From assembly GCF_000718135.1 (NCBI RefSeq), contig NZ_JOEM01000015.1, positions 1 through 64,000 on the forward strand: a stretch of 64,000 bases of DNA, given 5' to 3'. The notes under the pieces were generated by a model. The model did no database searches. It was given only the letters and a program-made list of their open reading frames with translations, and was not told the DNA's origin. Each line of letters starts with the position of its first letter. Within the stretch, counting starts at the first letter, position 1. The DNA is from Streptomyces cyaneofuscatus (GTDB taxonomy: Bacteria > Actinomycetota > Actinomycetes > Streptomycetales > Streptomycetaceae). The translations under genes were made by a program, and so were the position numbers. This document shows, piece after piece, positions 27,925-37,579 of this stretch.

Positions 27925-28251
27925 GCGACGCAGGCGGTACGAGGGTGGTGGCCGGGCCTGGCCGCCACCCTTCGCCATATCGCCGCATGTCCTGAATTGA
28001 CCGCCTCTCTCTTCCGCTTCTGCCGCACTCGGTTCGCCGGTGAGCGGCAGGTGACGCAGAGGGCGCTCTTTGCCGTGCGATACGGCCTGCCGGAGTTCGC
28101 CCCATGGCGATTAGGGTGGGTGGGGCGCGGCAGAAACCTGCGAGCGGGTTGTGCGCGTCGCAAGGGGGAGAGCCGGGCGTACCGGGCCCGATGAGACCGG
28201 TCGCCCCCACCCACCACGGCACAAGGGTGCTCGACCACACCAGGAGGCATA
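27925..28251. other. intergenic region upstream of the EspI-like gene
   Basis: This 327-bp stretch holds the DUF397-gene terminator and presumably the promoter of the next gene. No open frame here has a ribosome site or family motif. A TAGGGT hexamer near 28112 could be a -10 element, but no -35 is evident. Confidence 0.5.
27942..27971 (+). terminator. terminator after the DUF397 gene
   Basis: A 12-bp stem with one G-U pair (AGGGTGGTGGCC / GGCCGCCACCCT) and a 6-nt loop lies 18 bp past the stop codon. Confidence 0.8.
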
Positions 28252-31200
28252 GTGAACAGCGATCGGGACGAGATCCGCGGCGGATGGAACACGCCCGTCG
28301 ACGAGTCGTCCGACGCGGATCCCGCCGAGATGACGGGTGAGTTCACCATCGACTACACCCCTCCCGCCTGGTACACGCAGAACGCGGCGGGGGACTCCTC
28401 GGGAGGCGCGGGCTCACACCTGGCACCGCCTCCGCCGCCGCACGGGGCCCCGGTGTCCGTGCCTGAGCAGCCGTCCCAGGGCGGGTTCGACCCCAACTGG
28501 GCGCCTGCCCCTCCGGCGCCGCCCGCCCAGGCGGATGCCCCCGCCCACGCGGATGCTCCCGTCGTTCCGGCCGCCCCGGAGGCGCCCGCTCCCGTCGCCG
28601 ATCCGGTCGGGCCCGTCGTTCCCGGTGTGCCGGCCGTTCCGGCCGCCTCCGCCGATGCCTCCGGTGACCCGGGGCCGTTCGGTGGCGGGGATGTGGAGAG
28701 CGGCGCCACCATGCGGTTCTCCCCGGCCGCCCTGAAGCGCGAGATCGCCGAGCGCGAGGCGGTAGCGGCTTCCGCGGCTGGGGCGGGTACGGGTACGGAC
28801 TCCGGCCTGTCCGGTACGGAGCCGGGTTCGGCTTCCTCCCGTACGGAGTCGAGCTCCACGGACGCCGACGGTACGGACACGGGTTCCACGGCCACCGGCC
28901 ACGGCTCGGGCACGGACGCGGACCCGCGCACGGAAACGGACACGGACGCGGGCGCGGACGGCGACTCGGACGCGTCGGCCACCGCGGATGCCCCGAAGCC
29001 CGCGGACTCCGCCGACGCGGCGGACCCGGCCGACGCGGACGCCGGTGCAGACGGTGACCGCTCCCCCGGCGCCGAGGCAGACCTCCAGGCCGACGCCGTC
29101 CCGCAGGACGCCCCTTCCCAGGGCGCCCCGCCCGCCGCCCTGCCCGGACCGCAGGCCTCCGCCGCGCCGGTCCCGTGGTCCGCGCCCGCCGAGAGCGGCG
29201 CGCTGCCGCCGCTGCCGCCCGCCTTCCAGCCGGCGGCCCCGCAGCCCAGCGCCCCGCAGCCCGCAGCACAGTGGCCCGCCCCCGTGCCGCCCCAGGAGGC
29301 CCCCGGCGGTTACGGCTTCCCGCAGGCGCCTCAGCAGCCCCAGCAGTTCCACGGTCAGGGCCCCCAGGGCGCGCCGCTGCCGCCCCAGGCCCCCCAGGGC
29401 GCGGGCGGCTACGGCTTCCCGCAGCAACAGCCGCACCAGCAGTTGCCCCCGCAGGGCGCCCAAGGCGGCTACGGCTTCCCGCAGGGCCAGCCGCACCAGG
29501 CCGCCCTCGACGCGCCCCAGCAGCACCCGCAGGGCCAGCCGCACCAGCAGCCCGCCCCCTTCCCGGCGCAGGCCACCCCCAACCTGCCCGCGCCCGCCAC
29601 CCCGGCCACCCCTCAACAGCCGCAGCCGTACCAGCAGCCGGGCCAGCCCCGGCCGCCCCACGCCCAGCAACCGGGACAGCAGCAAGGCCACCAGCAGGGC
29701 CAGCAGCCGGGCCACCAAGGCAGCCCGGACCAGCCCGTCGACCCCCGTGCCGGCGGCGCCTGGCCCACCCCGGTCACCCACGACCAGCGCGAGCGTTCCG
29801 TACCGGGCGCACCGCTCGGGTACACGGCGGCGGTCGAGCTCTCCTCCGACCGGCTCGTCCGCGGCAAGCAGAAGGCGAAGAGCAGCCGCAACCCCTCCGC
29901 CGCCTCCCGGTTCAAGCTGGGCGGCAAGAAGGAGGAGGCCGAGCGGCTGCGCAAGCTGGAGCTGATCCGTACGCCGGTGCTCTCCTGCTACCGCATCGCC
30001 GTCATCAGCCTCAAGGGCGGCGTCGGCAAGACCACCACGACCACCGCGCTGGGCTCGACCCTGGCCACCGAGCGGCAGGACAAGATCCTCGCCATCGACG
30101 CCAACCCGGACGCGGGCACGCTCGGGCGCCGGGTGCGGCGCGAGACCGGGGCCACGATCCGCGACCTGGTCCAGGCGATCCCGTACCTCAACTCGTACAT
30201 GGACATCCGCCGGTTCACCTCGCAGGCCCCCTCCGGGCTGGAGATCATCGCCAACGACGTGGACCCGGCCGTCTCCACGGCGTTCAACGACGAGGACTAC
30301 CGGCGCGCGATCGACGTACTCGGCAAGCAGTACCCGATCATCCTCACCGACTCGGGCACCGGCCTCCTCTACAGCGCCATGCGCGGCGTGCTGGACCTCG
30401 CCGACCAGCTGATCATCATCTCCACGCCCTCGGTCGACGGCGCCTCCAGCGCCTCCACCACGCTGGACTGGCTCTCGGCCCACGGGTACGCGGACCTGGT
30501 GCAGCGTTCGCTCACCGTCATCTCGGGCGTCCGCGAGACCGGCAAGATGATCAAGGTCGACGACATCGTGCAGCACTTCGAGACGCGCTGCCGGGGTGTC
30601 GTGGTCGTCCCGTTCGACGAGCACCTGGCGGCGGGCGCCGAGGTCGACCTGGACATGATGCGGCCGAAGACCCGTGAGGCGTACTTCAACCTCTCGGCCC
30701 TGGTCGCGGAGGACTTCGCGCGCGCCCAGCAGCAGCAAGGGCTGTGGACGGCGGACGGCCAGAACCCGCCCCCGCAGTACGCCCCGCCGATGCCTGGCCA
30801 GCAGGGCTACCCGGCACAGGGCCAGCCGTTCCCCGGCCAGCAAGGTCAGCAGGGCCAGCACCCCCACGCCCCACAACAGCACCAGCAGCCCTACCCGCAG
30901 CAGCAGCCGGGCGGCCCCGGCGGCCAGCAGCCGTACGCGCCCCAGCACCCCGCCCCCGGCCGGCCCTACCCGCCGCAGCAGCCGTACCCCGGGCAGCAGG
31001 GTCACCCCGGCCACCCCGGTCAGCACGGCCAGCAGGGTCACCCCGGTCAGCAAGCTCACCAGGCCCAGCCGATGCCGCATCAGCAGCCCTACCCCGGACA
31101 GCAGCAGCCCCAGCCGCCGTACGGGGGATATCAGCCGAGCGCTCCCCAGCCCCCGCAGCAGCCCTACCCCCCGCAGCCGGACCCGGCCGGACAGCAGAAC

Positions 31201-31392
31201 GGGTGGCAGCAGGCGCCGCCCGCGCAGGCCCAGTCGGGTGGACCGGCCCCCGCCACACCTCCGCAGGGACAGCCGGGCGGTCAGCCGGGTGGCCAGGACA
31301 ACCCGGCAGGCCAGCCCGATCTGCAGGGTCCGGTGGATCCGGCCGGGTGGCAGCAGAGGCCTCCGCAGCCGCCGCAGGCTCCTCACCAGTAA
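28252..31392 (+). CDS. EspI-like MinD/ParA-family ATPase with long disordered arms
   Basis: A 1,046-residue protein. Residues 1 to about 560 are Pro/Ala/Ser/Thr-rich, with many repeats of the PQGxxGGYGFPQ and QPHQQ type. A compact SIMIBI ATPase domain follows, with the deviant Walker [10 protein letters not shown] near residue 588, [16 protein letters not shown], and VVVPFDEHL. From about residue 830 to the end it is Pro/Gln/Gly-rich. The layout matches mycobacterial EspI (Rv3876), encoded in ESX-1 loci. The GTG at 28252 has AGGAGG close upstream. It lies at the right border of the T7SS locus. The role is probably ATP-dependent control or localisation of secretion, by family analogy. Confidence 0.85.
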   Translation: MNSDRDEIRGGWNTPVDESSDADPAEMTGEFTIDYTPPAWYTQNAAGDSSGGAGSHLAPPPPPHGAPVSVPEQPSQGGFDPNWAPAPPAPPAQADAPAHADAPVVPAAPEAPAPVADPVGPVVPGVPAVPAASADASGDPGPFGGGDVESGATMRFSPAALKREIAEREAVAASAAGAGTGTDSGLSGTEPGSASSRTESSSTDADGTDTGSTATGHGSGTDADPRTETDTDAGADGDSDASATADAPKPADSADAADPADADAGADGDRSPGAEADLQADAVPQDAPSQGAPPAALPGPQASAAPVPWSAPAESGALPPLPPAFQPAAPQPSAPQPAAQWPAPVPPQEAPGGYGFPQAPQQPQQFHGQGPQGAPLPPQAPQGAGGYGFPQQQPHQQLPPQGAQGGYGFPQGQPHQAALDAPQQHPQGQPHQQPAPFPAQATPNLPAPATPATPQQPQPYQQPGQPRPPHAQQPGQQQGHQQGQQPGHQGSPDQPVDPRAGGAWPTPVTHDQRERSVPGAPLGYTAAVELSSDRLVRGKQKAKSSRNPSAASRFKLGGKKEEAERLRKLELIRTPVLSCYRIAVISLKGGVGKTTTTTALGSTLATERQDKILAIDANPDAGTLGRRVRRETGATIRDLVQAIPYLNSYMDIRRFTSQAPSGLEIIANDVDPAVSTAFNDEDYRRAIDVLGKQYPIILTDSGTGLLYSAMRGVLDLADQLIIISTPSVDGASSASTTLDWLSAHGYADLVQRSLTVISGVRETGKMIKVDDIVQHFETRCRGVVVVPFDEHLAAGAEVDLDMMRPKTREAYFNLSALVAEDFARAQQQQGLWTADGQNPPPQYAPPMPGQQGYPAQGQPFPGQQGQQGQHPHAPQQHQQPYPQQQPGGPGGQQPYAPQHPAPGRPYPPQQPYPGQQGHPGHPGQHGQQGHPGQQAHQAQPMPHQQPYPGQQQPQPPYGGYQPSAPQPPQQPYPPQPDPAGQQNGWQQAPPAQAQSGGPAPATPPQGQPGGQPGGQDNPAGQPDLQGPVDPAGWQQRPPQPPQAPHQ

Positions 31393-31412
31393 GGCGTTAG
31401 AGGTCTCGACCA

Positions 31413-31450
31413 ATGAGGGCTCGTACCGCTCGCGCGGTGCGGGCCCTCAT
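31413..31450 (+). terminator. terminator after the EspI-like gene
   Basis: The outer stem ATGAGGGC/GCCCTCAT encloses an inner ACCGC/GCGGT hairpin and is followed by CGCTGTTTTC, a T-run. It separates the T7SS locus from the ABC-transporter operon. Confidence 0.85.
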
Positions 31451-31588
31451 CGCTGTTTTCCCAGCCCACACGCGGTTTGACGGACCGTTGACCAGCCTCG
31501 CGACCGCTGATAGACCTTCGCTTCACCAGCTGGCGAACCAGAGATCAACCCTCCCTCTCAAGCGAGTGATGACGCGAGGTCCCCGTCC

Positions 31589-33466
31589 ATGGTCACAAGA
31601 GTCTCCCCCCACACCCTCCGGCCCGGCAGTCGCCTGCGTACCCTGCTCGCCTCGGGTGCGACGGCCCTGGCGCTCACCGCCGGGGCCGTCGTCCCGGGAA
31701 ACCCGCTCGCGCCCGCGCCCTCCGAGGCCCGCGCCGACGACGGGAGGACGACGCTCACGGTCGCCGTCGCGCAGAGCGTCGACTCGCTGAGCCCGTTCCT
31801 CGCCCAGCGGCTGCTGAGCACGAGCATCCACCGGCTCATGTACGACTACCTGACCAACTACGACGCCAAGGACAACAAGGCGATCCCGGGCCTGGCCACC
31901 GCCTGGGAGCCGTCGGCGGACAAGCTGACGTGGACGTACACGATCCGGCCGGACTCGCAGTGGTCCGACGGGCAGCAGGCCACCGCCGAGGACGCGGCCT
32001 GGACGTTCAACAAGATGATGACCGACGAGGGCGCCGCCACCTCCAACGGCAGCTTCGTCTCCAACTTCGAGAAGGTGACCGCGACCGGCAAGGACAAGCT
32101 GGTCATCCAGCTCAAGGAACCGCAGGCCACGATGGCGGCTCTGGACGTCCCGATCGTGCCCCGGCACGTCTGGGAGAAGGTCGAGGACTTCTCCAAGTTC
32201 AACAACGACAAGGACTTCCCCGTCGTGGGGAACGGCCCGTTCATCCTGACGGACTACAAGGTCGACAGCTTCGTGAAGCTCAAGGCCAACAAGGACTTCT
32301 GGCGCGGCTCGCCCAAGTTCGACGAGCTGGTCTTCCGCTACTACAAGGACCAGGACGCGGCCGTCGCCGCCCTGCGCAAGGGTGAGGTCTCCTTCGTCGC
32401 GGGCAGCCCCAGCCTGACCCCCGCTCAGTCGGCCTCGCTGGAGAACGCCCCGGACATCAAGGTGAACGACGCCCCGGGCCGGCGCTTCTTCGCGCTCGCC
32501 GTCAACCCCGGAGCCCGTACCAAGGACGGGAAGAAGTTCGGCGACGGCCACCCGGCGCTGCTGGACCAGAAGGTGCGGCACGCGCTGTTCATGGCCGTCG
32601 ACCGCAAGACCATCATCGACAAGGTCTTCCAGGGCCACGCCGTCGAGGGCGAGGGGTACATCCCGCCGCGCTTCTCCGACTACTTCTGGAAGCCGTCGGA
32701 CGGCCAGAAGCTCGCCTACGACCCGGCGAAGGCCTCCGCCCTGCTGGACGAGGCCGGGTACAGGAAGAACAGCGCGGGCAAGCGCGTCGGCAAGGACGGC
32801 AGGCCGCTCGACTTCCGGATCCTCTGCCACGCCACCGACCCGAACGACAAGGCGATCGGCAAGTACCTCCAGGAGTGGTGGGGCGAGCAGGGCATCGGGC
32901 TGAAGGTCGACTGCCTCGACAACGTCTCCGACCCCTGGTACGCGGGTGAGTACGACCTCGCCTTCGACGGCTGGTCCGTCAACCCGGACCCCGACTTCGT
33001 CCTCTCCATCCACACCTGCGCCGCGCTGCCGTCCAAGGCGAAGGAGTCGGCCGCGACGGACAACTTCATCTGCGACAAGCAGTACGACGAGCTCTACAAG
33101 AAGCAACTGGCGGAGTACGACCCCGCCAAGCGGGCGGATCTTGTGCGGCAACTGGAGTCGCGGCTGTACGACACCGGGTACATGAACGTCATGGCGTACC
33201 CGAATGCCGTCGAGGCCTACCGCACCGACCACATCGAGTCCATCACCACCATGCCGGCGGCCGCGGGCAACATCTACGGCCAGGACGGTTACTGGAGCTG
33301 GTGGTCGGCGGTCCCTGCCGCAGGGGCCTCCTCGTCGTCCTCCTCCGACTCCGGTGGGTCCTCCACCGGGGTGCTCATCGGGGTCGGGATCGCCGTCGTC
33401 GTCCTCGCCGGTGGCGGACTGCTGTTCGCCATGCGTCGCCGCTCCACCGCGGAAGACCGTGAATAG
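31589..33466 (+). CDS. oligopeptide-type ABC transporter binding protein with C-terminal membrane anchor
   Basis: A family-5 extracellular solute-binding protein (625 residues). It has a Sec-type signal peptide (about 1-48), TLTVAVAQSVDSLSPF at the start of the mature domain, GNGPFILTDYKVDSF, and YFWKPSDGQKLAYDPAKASALLDEAG. The signal has no lipobox cysteine. The protein ends with a Ser-rich linker, a transmembrane helix (GVLIGVGIAVVVLAGGGLLFAM) and RRR, so it is anchored from the C-terminus instead of by lipid. It is first in a five-gene operon with two permeases and two ATPases. The ligand is unknown; a peptide is expected. Confidence 0.92.
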   Translation: MVTRVSPHTLRPGSRLRTLLASGATALALTAGAVVPGNPLAPAPSEARADDGRTTLTVAVAQSVDSLSPFLAQRLLSTSIHRLMYDYLTNYDAKDNKAIPGLATAWEPSADKLTWTYTIRPDSQWSDGQQATAEDAAWTFNKMMTDEGAATSNGSFVSNFEKVTATGKDKLVIQLKEPQATMAALDVPIVPRHVWEKVEDFSKFNNDKDFPVVGNGPFILTDYKVDSFVKLKANKDFWRGSPKFDELVFRYYKDQDAAVAALRKGEVSFVAGSPSLTPAQSASLENAPDIKVNDAPGRRFFALAVNPGARTKDGKKFGDGHPALLDQKVRHALFMAVDRKTIIDKVFQGHAVEGEGYIPPRFSDYFWKPSDGQKLAYDPAKASALLDEAGYRKNSAGKRVGKDGRPLDFRILCHATDPNDKAIGKYLQEWWGEQGIGLKVDCLDNVSDPWYAGEYDLAFDGWSVNPDPDFVLSIHTCAALPSKAKESAATDNFICDKQYDELYKKQLAEYDPAKRADLVRQLESRLYDTGYMNVMAYPNAVEAYRTDHIESITTMPAAAGNIYGQDGYWSWWSAVPAAGASSSSSSDSGGSSTGVLIGVGIAVVVLAGGGLLFAMRRRSTAEDRE

Positions 33467-33469
33467 TCC

Positions 33470-34561
33470 ATGAGCTCAGAATCCACTCCCGCGCTGGTCA
33501 AAGGCGCGGCGGGCGTGGAGAGCACCGCATCCGGCGGCCCGGCTCCGGCCGGGCCGCCGACCCGCTCCCCGCGCTCCCGCTCGACGGCCGCCTACCTCCG
33601 CTATGCGGCGGGCAAGCTGGCCGGGGCGGCCGTCTCCCTCTTCGCCGTCCTCGTCACCAGCTTCTTCCTCTTCCGGCTGATCCCGGGCGACCCGGTCAAG
33701 CAGATGACCGGGGGCCGCCAGGTGTCGACCGAACAGATCGCGGCGATGCGCCGTGAGTTCGGACTCGACCTGCCGCTCTGGCAGCAGTTCACCCAGTACT
33801 GCGGCAAGGCCCTGACCGGCGACTTCGGTACGTCGTACCAGTTCCGGGCGCCCGTCATCGACAAGATCGGCGAGGCGCTGCCCGCCACCCTGCTGCTCAC
33901 CGGCACGGCGTTCGTCATCTACACGCTGCTCGGCATCTGGCTGGGCGCCCGCTCCGCCTGGCGCAACGGCAGCGCCGGGGACCGGACCAACACCGCGTTC
34001 GCGCTGACGCTGTACTCGGTGCCCTCGTTCTGGCTCGGCCTGCTCCTCATCATCACCCTGTCGGTCGGCATCGGCCCGATCCCCGGGCTCTTCCCGACCG
34101 GCGGCATGGAGTCCGGCTCCACCACCGGCTTCGACCGCGTCCTCGACATCGCCCACCACATGGTGCTGCCCGTCATCACGCTCGTCGCGGTGGAGTACGC
34201 GCGCACGCTGCTGGTGATGCGCTCCTCACTGCTGGACGAGATGGGCAGCGACTACCTGACGACAGCCAGGGCGAAGGGGCTGCGCGACGACCTCGTACGC
34301 CGGAAGCACGCCGTGCCGAACGCGATGCTGCCGACGGTGACGCTGCTCTTCGTGAACCTCGGTACGACAGTGGCGGGTGCGATCCTCGTGGAGACGGTCT
34401 TCTCCTGGCCAGGGCTCGGCGGCCTCTTCTACCAGGCGCTGAGCGTGCCGGACCTGCCATTGGTGCAGGCGCTGTTCTTCGTGTTCGCCTCCGCGGTGAT
34501 CCTGATGAACACGCTCGCCGATGTGATCTATCCGCTGCTGGATCCCCGGGTGGGCCGATGA
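33470..34561 (+). CDS. peptide ABC transporter permease (DppB/OppB type)
   Basis: A 363-residue inner-membrane permease with six hydrophobic helices beginning at LAGAAVSLFAVLVTSFFLFRL. The family segment FRLIPGDPVKQM follows the first helix, and the ATPase-docking EAA-type loop reads DYLTTARAKGLRDDLV. The first 45 residues are a cytoplasmic Ser/Pro/Thr-rich extension, longer than usual. It follows the binding-protein stop by 3 bp and overlaps the next permease by ATGA. The substrate follows the binding protein. Confidence 0.94.
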   Translation: MSSESTPALVKGAAGVESTASGGPAPAGPPTRSPRSRSTAAYLRYAAGKLAGAAVSLFAVLVTSFFLFRLIPGDPVKQMTGGRQVSTEQIAAMRREFGLDLPLWQQFTQYCGKALTGDFGTSYQFRAPVIDKIGEALPATLLLTGTAFVIYTLLGIWLGARSAWRNGSAGDRTNTAFALTLYSVPSFWLGLLLIITLSVGIGPIPGLFPTGGMESGSTTGFDRVLDIAHHMVLPVITLVAVEYARTLLVMRSSLLDEMGSDYLTTARAKGLRDDLVRRKHAVPNAMLPTVTLLFVNLGTTVAGAILVETVFSWPGLGGLFYQALSVPDLPLVQALFFVFASAVILMNTLADVIYPLLDPRVGR

Positions 34562-35487
34562 CTGTCACGACCGACAAAGCCGCGTCCCCACCGACGGACA
34601 GCCCGCGCGCCCTCGCCCGGGCCCGGCGGCGGCAGGCCGCCCTCCGCTTCTGGCGGCAGTACCGCACGCACCGCGCCGGGCTCGTCGGCCTCGCCGTGCT
34701 GGCGGTGATCGCCCTCCTCGCGCTGACCGCGCCCCTGCTGGTGGGGGCCGACTCGCAGAGCGTGACCAATGCCCCCGGCGGCCCGATGGAGGCGCCGAGC
34801 GGCGAATTCCCTCTCGGAACCGACCAGTTCGGGCGCAGCCTGCTCGCCCTGATGCTCTGGGGCACCCGGGTCTCGCTCACCGTCGGCCTGCTGGCCGCCT
34901 TCCTCTCCGTGGCCATCGGCACCCTGATCGGGATCACCGCCGGCCACTTCAAAGGCTGGTACGCCACCGTCATCATGCGGGTCACCGACTGGTTCCTGGT
35001 GATGCCGACCCTCGTCCTGGCCATCGCCCTGGCCACGGTCCTCTCCCGGTCCATCTGGACGACCATCCTGGCGATCGGCGTGACGACCTGGCCGACCACC
35101 GCCCGCCTGGTCCGGGCGCAGACGCTCTCGGTCGAGTCCCGCCCGTACATCGAACGCTCGCGGGCACTCGGCGGCGGACACGGCCACATCATGTCCCGCC
35201 ACGTCCTGCCCAATGTGATGCCGCTGGTGCTCGCCCAGACCACGCTGGTGATCTCCACCGCCATCCTCACCGAAGCGACCCTCGCCTTCCTCGGGCTCAG
35301 CGATCCGACGATCGTCTCCTGGGGCGGGCTGCTCCAGGACGCCCGTGAGGCGGGGGCCGTCAGCTCCGGCAACTGGTGGTACCTCGCCCCGCCCGGACTC
35401 GCCATCGCCGTCGTCGCGCTCGCCTTCACGCTCTGCGGCCGCGCCATCGAGTCCGTGCTCAACCCCAAGCTGGGGGTGTCCCGTTGA
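34558..35487 (+). CDS. peptide ABC transporter permease (DppC/OppC type)
   Basis: A 309-residue second permease. After a ~35-residue cytoplasmic N-terminus (RARRRQAALRFWRQYRTHR) comes the first helix LVGLAVLAVIALLALTAPLL, then PLGTDQFGRSLLALMLWG, the OppC N-terminal signature before the core. The EAA-type loop is YIERSRALGGGHGHIM. About six transmembrane helices in total. Its ATG overlaps the preceding stop (ATGA), and its own stop overlaps the TTG start of the next gene (TTGA), so the operon is tightly coupled. Confidence 0.94.
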   Translation: MTVTTDKAASPPTDSPRALARARRRQAALRFWRQYRTHRAGLVGLAVLAVIALLALTAPLLVGADSQSVTNAPGGPMEAPSGEFPLGTDQFGRSLLALMLWGTRVSLTVGLLAAFLSVAIGTLIGITAGHFKGWYATVIMRVTDWFLVMPTLVLAIALATVLSRSIWTTILAIGVTTWPTTARLVRAQTLSVESRPYIERSRALGGGHGHIMSRHVLPNVMPLVLAQTTLVISTAILTEATLAFLGLSDPTIVSWGGLLQDAREAGAVSSGNWWYLAPPGLAIAVVALAFTLCGRAIESVLNPKLGVSR

Positions 35488-36551
35488 CGGCAACAACCAC
35501 CACGACGAACCCGAACCCCGACCCGTCCCCCAGGCCCGATCTCTCGAAGCCCGTCGGTGACCCACCGCTCCTGGAGGTGCGGAACCTGACGGTGACGTAC
35601 GGCAGTGGGGCCGGTGCCGTCCCCGCCGTACGGGGGGTCGATCTGCGGGTGGAGGCCGGGCAGAAGCTCGGCATCGCCGGGGAGTCCGGCTGCGGCAAGT
35701 CCACGCTGGCCCTCGCCCTGCTGCGCCTCCTCCCCGCATCGGCCGGGCTGTCCGGGGAGATCCTGCTGGACGGCGAGGACATCCTCACCATGAAGTGGGG
35801 GCGGCTGCGGGCGGTCCGCTGGGCGGGTGCGTCGATCGTTTTCCAGGGCGCTATGCACTCGCTCAACGCGGTCCACCGGGTCGGGGACCAGATCGCCGAA
35901 CCGATCCTGCTGCACAGCAAGGCCACCCCGGCCGCCGCCCGCAAGCGCGCCGGGGAGCTGCTGGAGCAGGTGGGGCTGCCCGCCGCCCGGGCCCAGGCGT
36001 ACCCGCACGAGCTGTCCGGCGGTCAGCGGCAGCGCGTGATGATCGCGATGGCGCTGGCCTGCGATCCGCGCCTGATCGTCGCGGACGAGCCGACGACGGC
36101 CCTGGACGTGATGATCCAGGCCCAGATCCTGCGCCTGATCGAGCAACTGGTGGCCGACCAGGACGTCGGCCTGATCATGATCAGCCACGACCTTGCCGTG
36201 CTGGCGGACACCTGCGACCGGCTCTCGGTGATGTACGCGGGCCGGGTCGTCGAGGAGGGCCCGGCCCGGGAGGTGTACGCGGAGGCCCGCCACCCGTACG
36301 GCCGGGCGCTCTCCGCCGCCTTCCCGAAGATCGGGGACCTCGCCTCCCGGCGCGCCCCACGCGGCCTGCCGGGCGACCCGCCGGACCCGGCGGCGCTCCC
36401 GGGCGGCTGTACGTTCCACCCGCGCTGCCCGGTGGCGCTGGACTCCTGCGCCACGGAGGACCAGGAGCTGCGGGAGGCCGGGGGCGAACGGCGGGCGGCC
36501 TGCGTGCTGGTGGACGCGCCCCCTTCGGACCGATCGAGGAGCACCTCATGA
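35484..36551 (+). CDS. peptide ABC transporter ATPase (DppD/OppD type)
   Basis: A 355-residue nucleotide-binding subunit with Walker [10 protein letters not shown] near residue 67, signature LSGGQRQR near 177, Walker [12 protein letters not shown] and the switch His in ISHDLAV. It has the C-terminal oligopeptide-transporter extension ending in [10 protein letters not shown], whose cysteines in this family bind an Fe-S cluster. The start is a TTG at 35484 overlapping the previous stop, with a GGGGGTG ribosome site. The open frame begins further upstream, but that part lies inside the permease gene. Confidence 0.93.
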   Translation: MTATTTTTNPNPDPSPRPDLSKPVGDPPLLEVRNLTVTYGSGAGAVPAVRGVDLRVEAGQKLGIAGESGCGKSTLALALLRLLPASAGLSGEILLDGEDILTMKWGRLRAVRWAGASIVFQGAMHSLNAVHRVGDQIAEPILLHSKATPAAARKRAGELLEQVGLPAARAQAYPHELSGGQRQRVMIAMALACDPRLIVADEPTTALDVMIQAQILRLIEQLVADQDVGLIMISHDLAVLADTCDRLSVMYAGRVVEEGPAREVYAEARHPYGRALSAAFPKIGDLASRRAPRGLPGDPPDPAALPGGCTFHPRCPVALDSCATEDQELREAGGERRAACVLVDAPPSDRSRSTS

Positions 36552-37570
36552 GCACGGCCCCCCTCGCCACCACCACCCCCCGCCTCCCCCTCCTCAGCGC
36601 CGAAGCCCTGAAGGTCACCTTCCCCGGCCGGCGCGGGGCCGCCACCGCCCGCGCCGTCGACGGCGTCGACCTCGACATCCGGCCCGGCGAGATCGTCGCG
36701 CTGGTCGGGGAGTCGGGGTGCGGGAAGACGACACTGGCCCGGTCGCTGCTCGGCCTGGTCCCGCCCACCGCCGGCCGGGTCACCTTCGCGGGTGCGCCGC
36801 TGGACTACGCGGGCCGGGCGCTCAAGGCGTACCGGAAACGCGTGCAGCTGGTGCTCCAGGACCCCAGCGGCTCGCTCAACCCGCGGCACACGGTGTACGA
36901 CGCGGTGGCCGAGGGCCTGCGCATCCACGGGTACGCCGGGGACGAGCGGGCGGCTGTCTCGGAAGCCCTGTCCCGGGCCGGGCTGCGTCCGCCGGAACGG
37001 TTCTTCCTCCGCTACCCGCACGAGCTGTCGGGCGGCCAGCGCCAGCGCGTCGTGATCGCCGGGGCGCTGGTCCTGGAGCCGGAGCTGATCGTGGCCGACG
37101 AGCCGGTGGCCTCGCTGGACGCGTCGGTACGGGGCGAGATCCTGGCCCTCCTGCTGCGCCTCCGCGACGAACTGGGCCTCTCGGCGCTGGTCGTCACCCA
37201 TGACCTCGGGCTCGCCTGGAACATCGCGGACCGGGTGGCGGTGATGTACCTCGGCCGGATCGTCGAGACGGGCCCGGTCGAGCAACTGCTGACGGCCCCT
37301 CAACACCCGTACACGCAAGCGCTGCTGTCCGTCCTCCCCGAGGCGGAAGGCGAACCGGTCGTCCTGACCGGCGAGCCCCCGGACCCCTCGAAGGTCCCGT
37401 CGGGCTGCCGCTTCCACGTCCGCTGCCAGGTCCTCGCCTCGGGCGAGGCGGAGCGGGCCGGGGTGGCGGAGGCATGCCGCACGGTGGACCTGCCGGTGCT
37501 GAACGGCGGGGCGGACACCCAGGTGGCGTGCCACTGGGCGGCGGTGTGCGGGCGCCAACAGCGCTCGTGA
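36548..37570 (+). CDS. peptide ABC transporter ATPase (DppF/OppF type)
   Basis: A 340-residue partner ATPase with Walker [10 protein letters not shown] near residue 54, signature LSGGQRQR near 160, Walker [13 protein letters not shown] and [20 protein letters not shown]. The C-terminal extension contains [11 protein letters not shown] and a later cysteine, as in the OppDF family. The ATG at 36548 overlaps the previous stop (ATGA) and has GAGGAG upstream. Last gene of the operon. It converges on the XdhC-family gene only 9 bp away, with no terminator hairpin between them. Confidence 0.94.
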   Translation: MSTAPLATTTPRLPLLSAEALKVTFPGRRGAATARAVDGVDLDIRPGEIVALVGESGCGKTTLARSLLGLVPPTAGRVTFAGAPLDYAGRALKAYRKRVQLVLQDPSGSLNPRHTVYDAVAEGLRIHGYAGDERAAVSEALSRAGLRPPERFFLRYPHELSGGQRQRVVIAGALVLEPELIVADEPVASLDASVRGEILALLLRLRDELGLSALVVTHDLGLAWNIADRVAVMYLGRIVETGPVEQLLTAPQHPYTQALLSVLPEAEGEPVVLTGEPPDPSKVPSGCRFHVRCQVLASGEAERAGVAEACRTVDLPVLNGGADTQVACHWAAVCGRQQRS

Positions 37571-37579
37571 TCCGTACAG

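Noticed and set aside
29300..29560. Possible CRISPR-like repeats in the EspI-like gene and in infB
   Set aside because: The repeats are in-frame Pro/Gln/Gly codon repeats inside coding sequence, irregular in spacing, with no cas genes.
28414..31413. 999-codon leftward frame opposite the EspI-like gene
   Set aside because: The real gene has a Walker A ATPase domain and ribosome site; the opposite frame is Leu/Arg/Gly low complexity.
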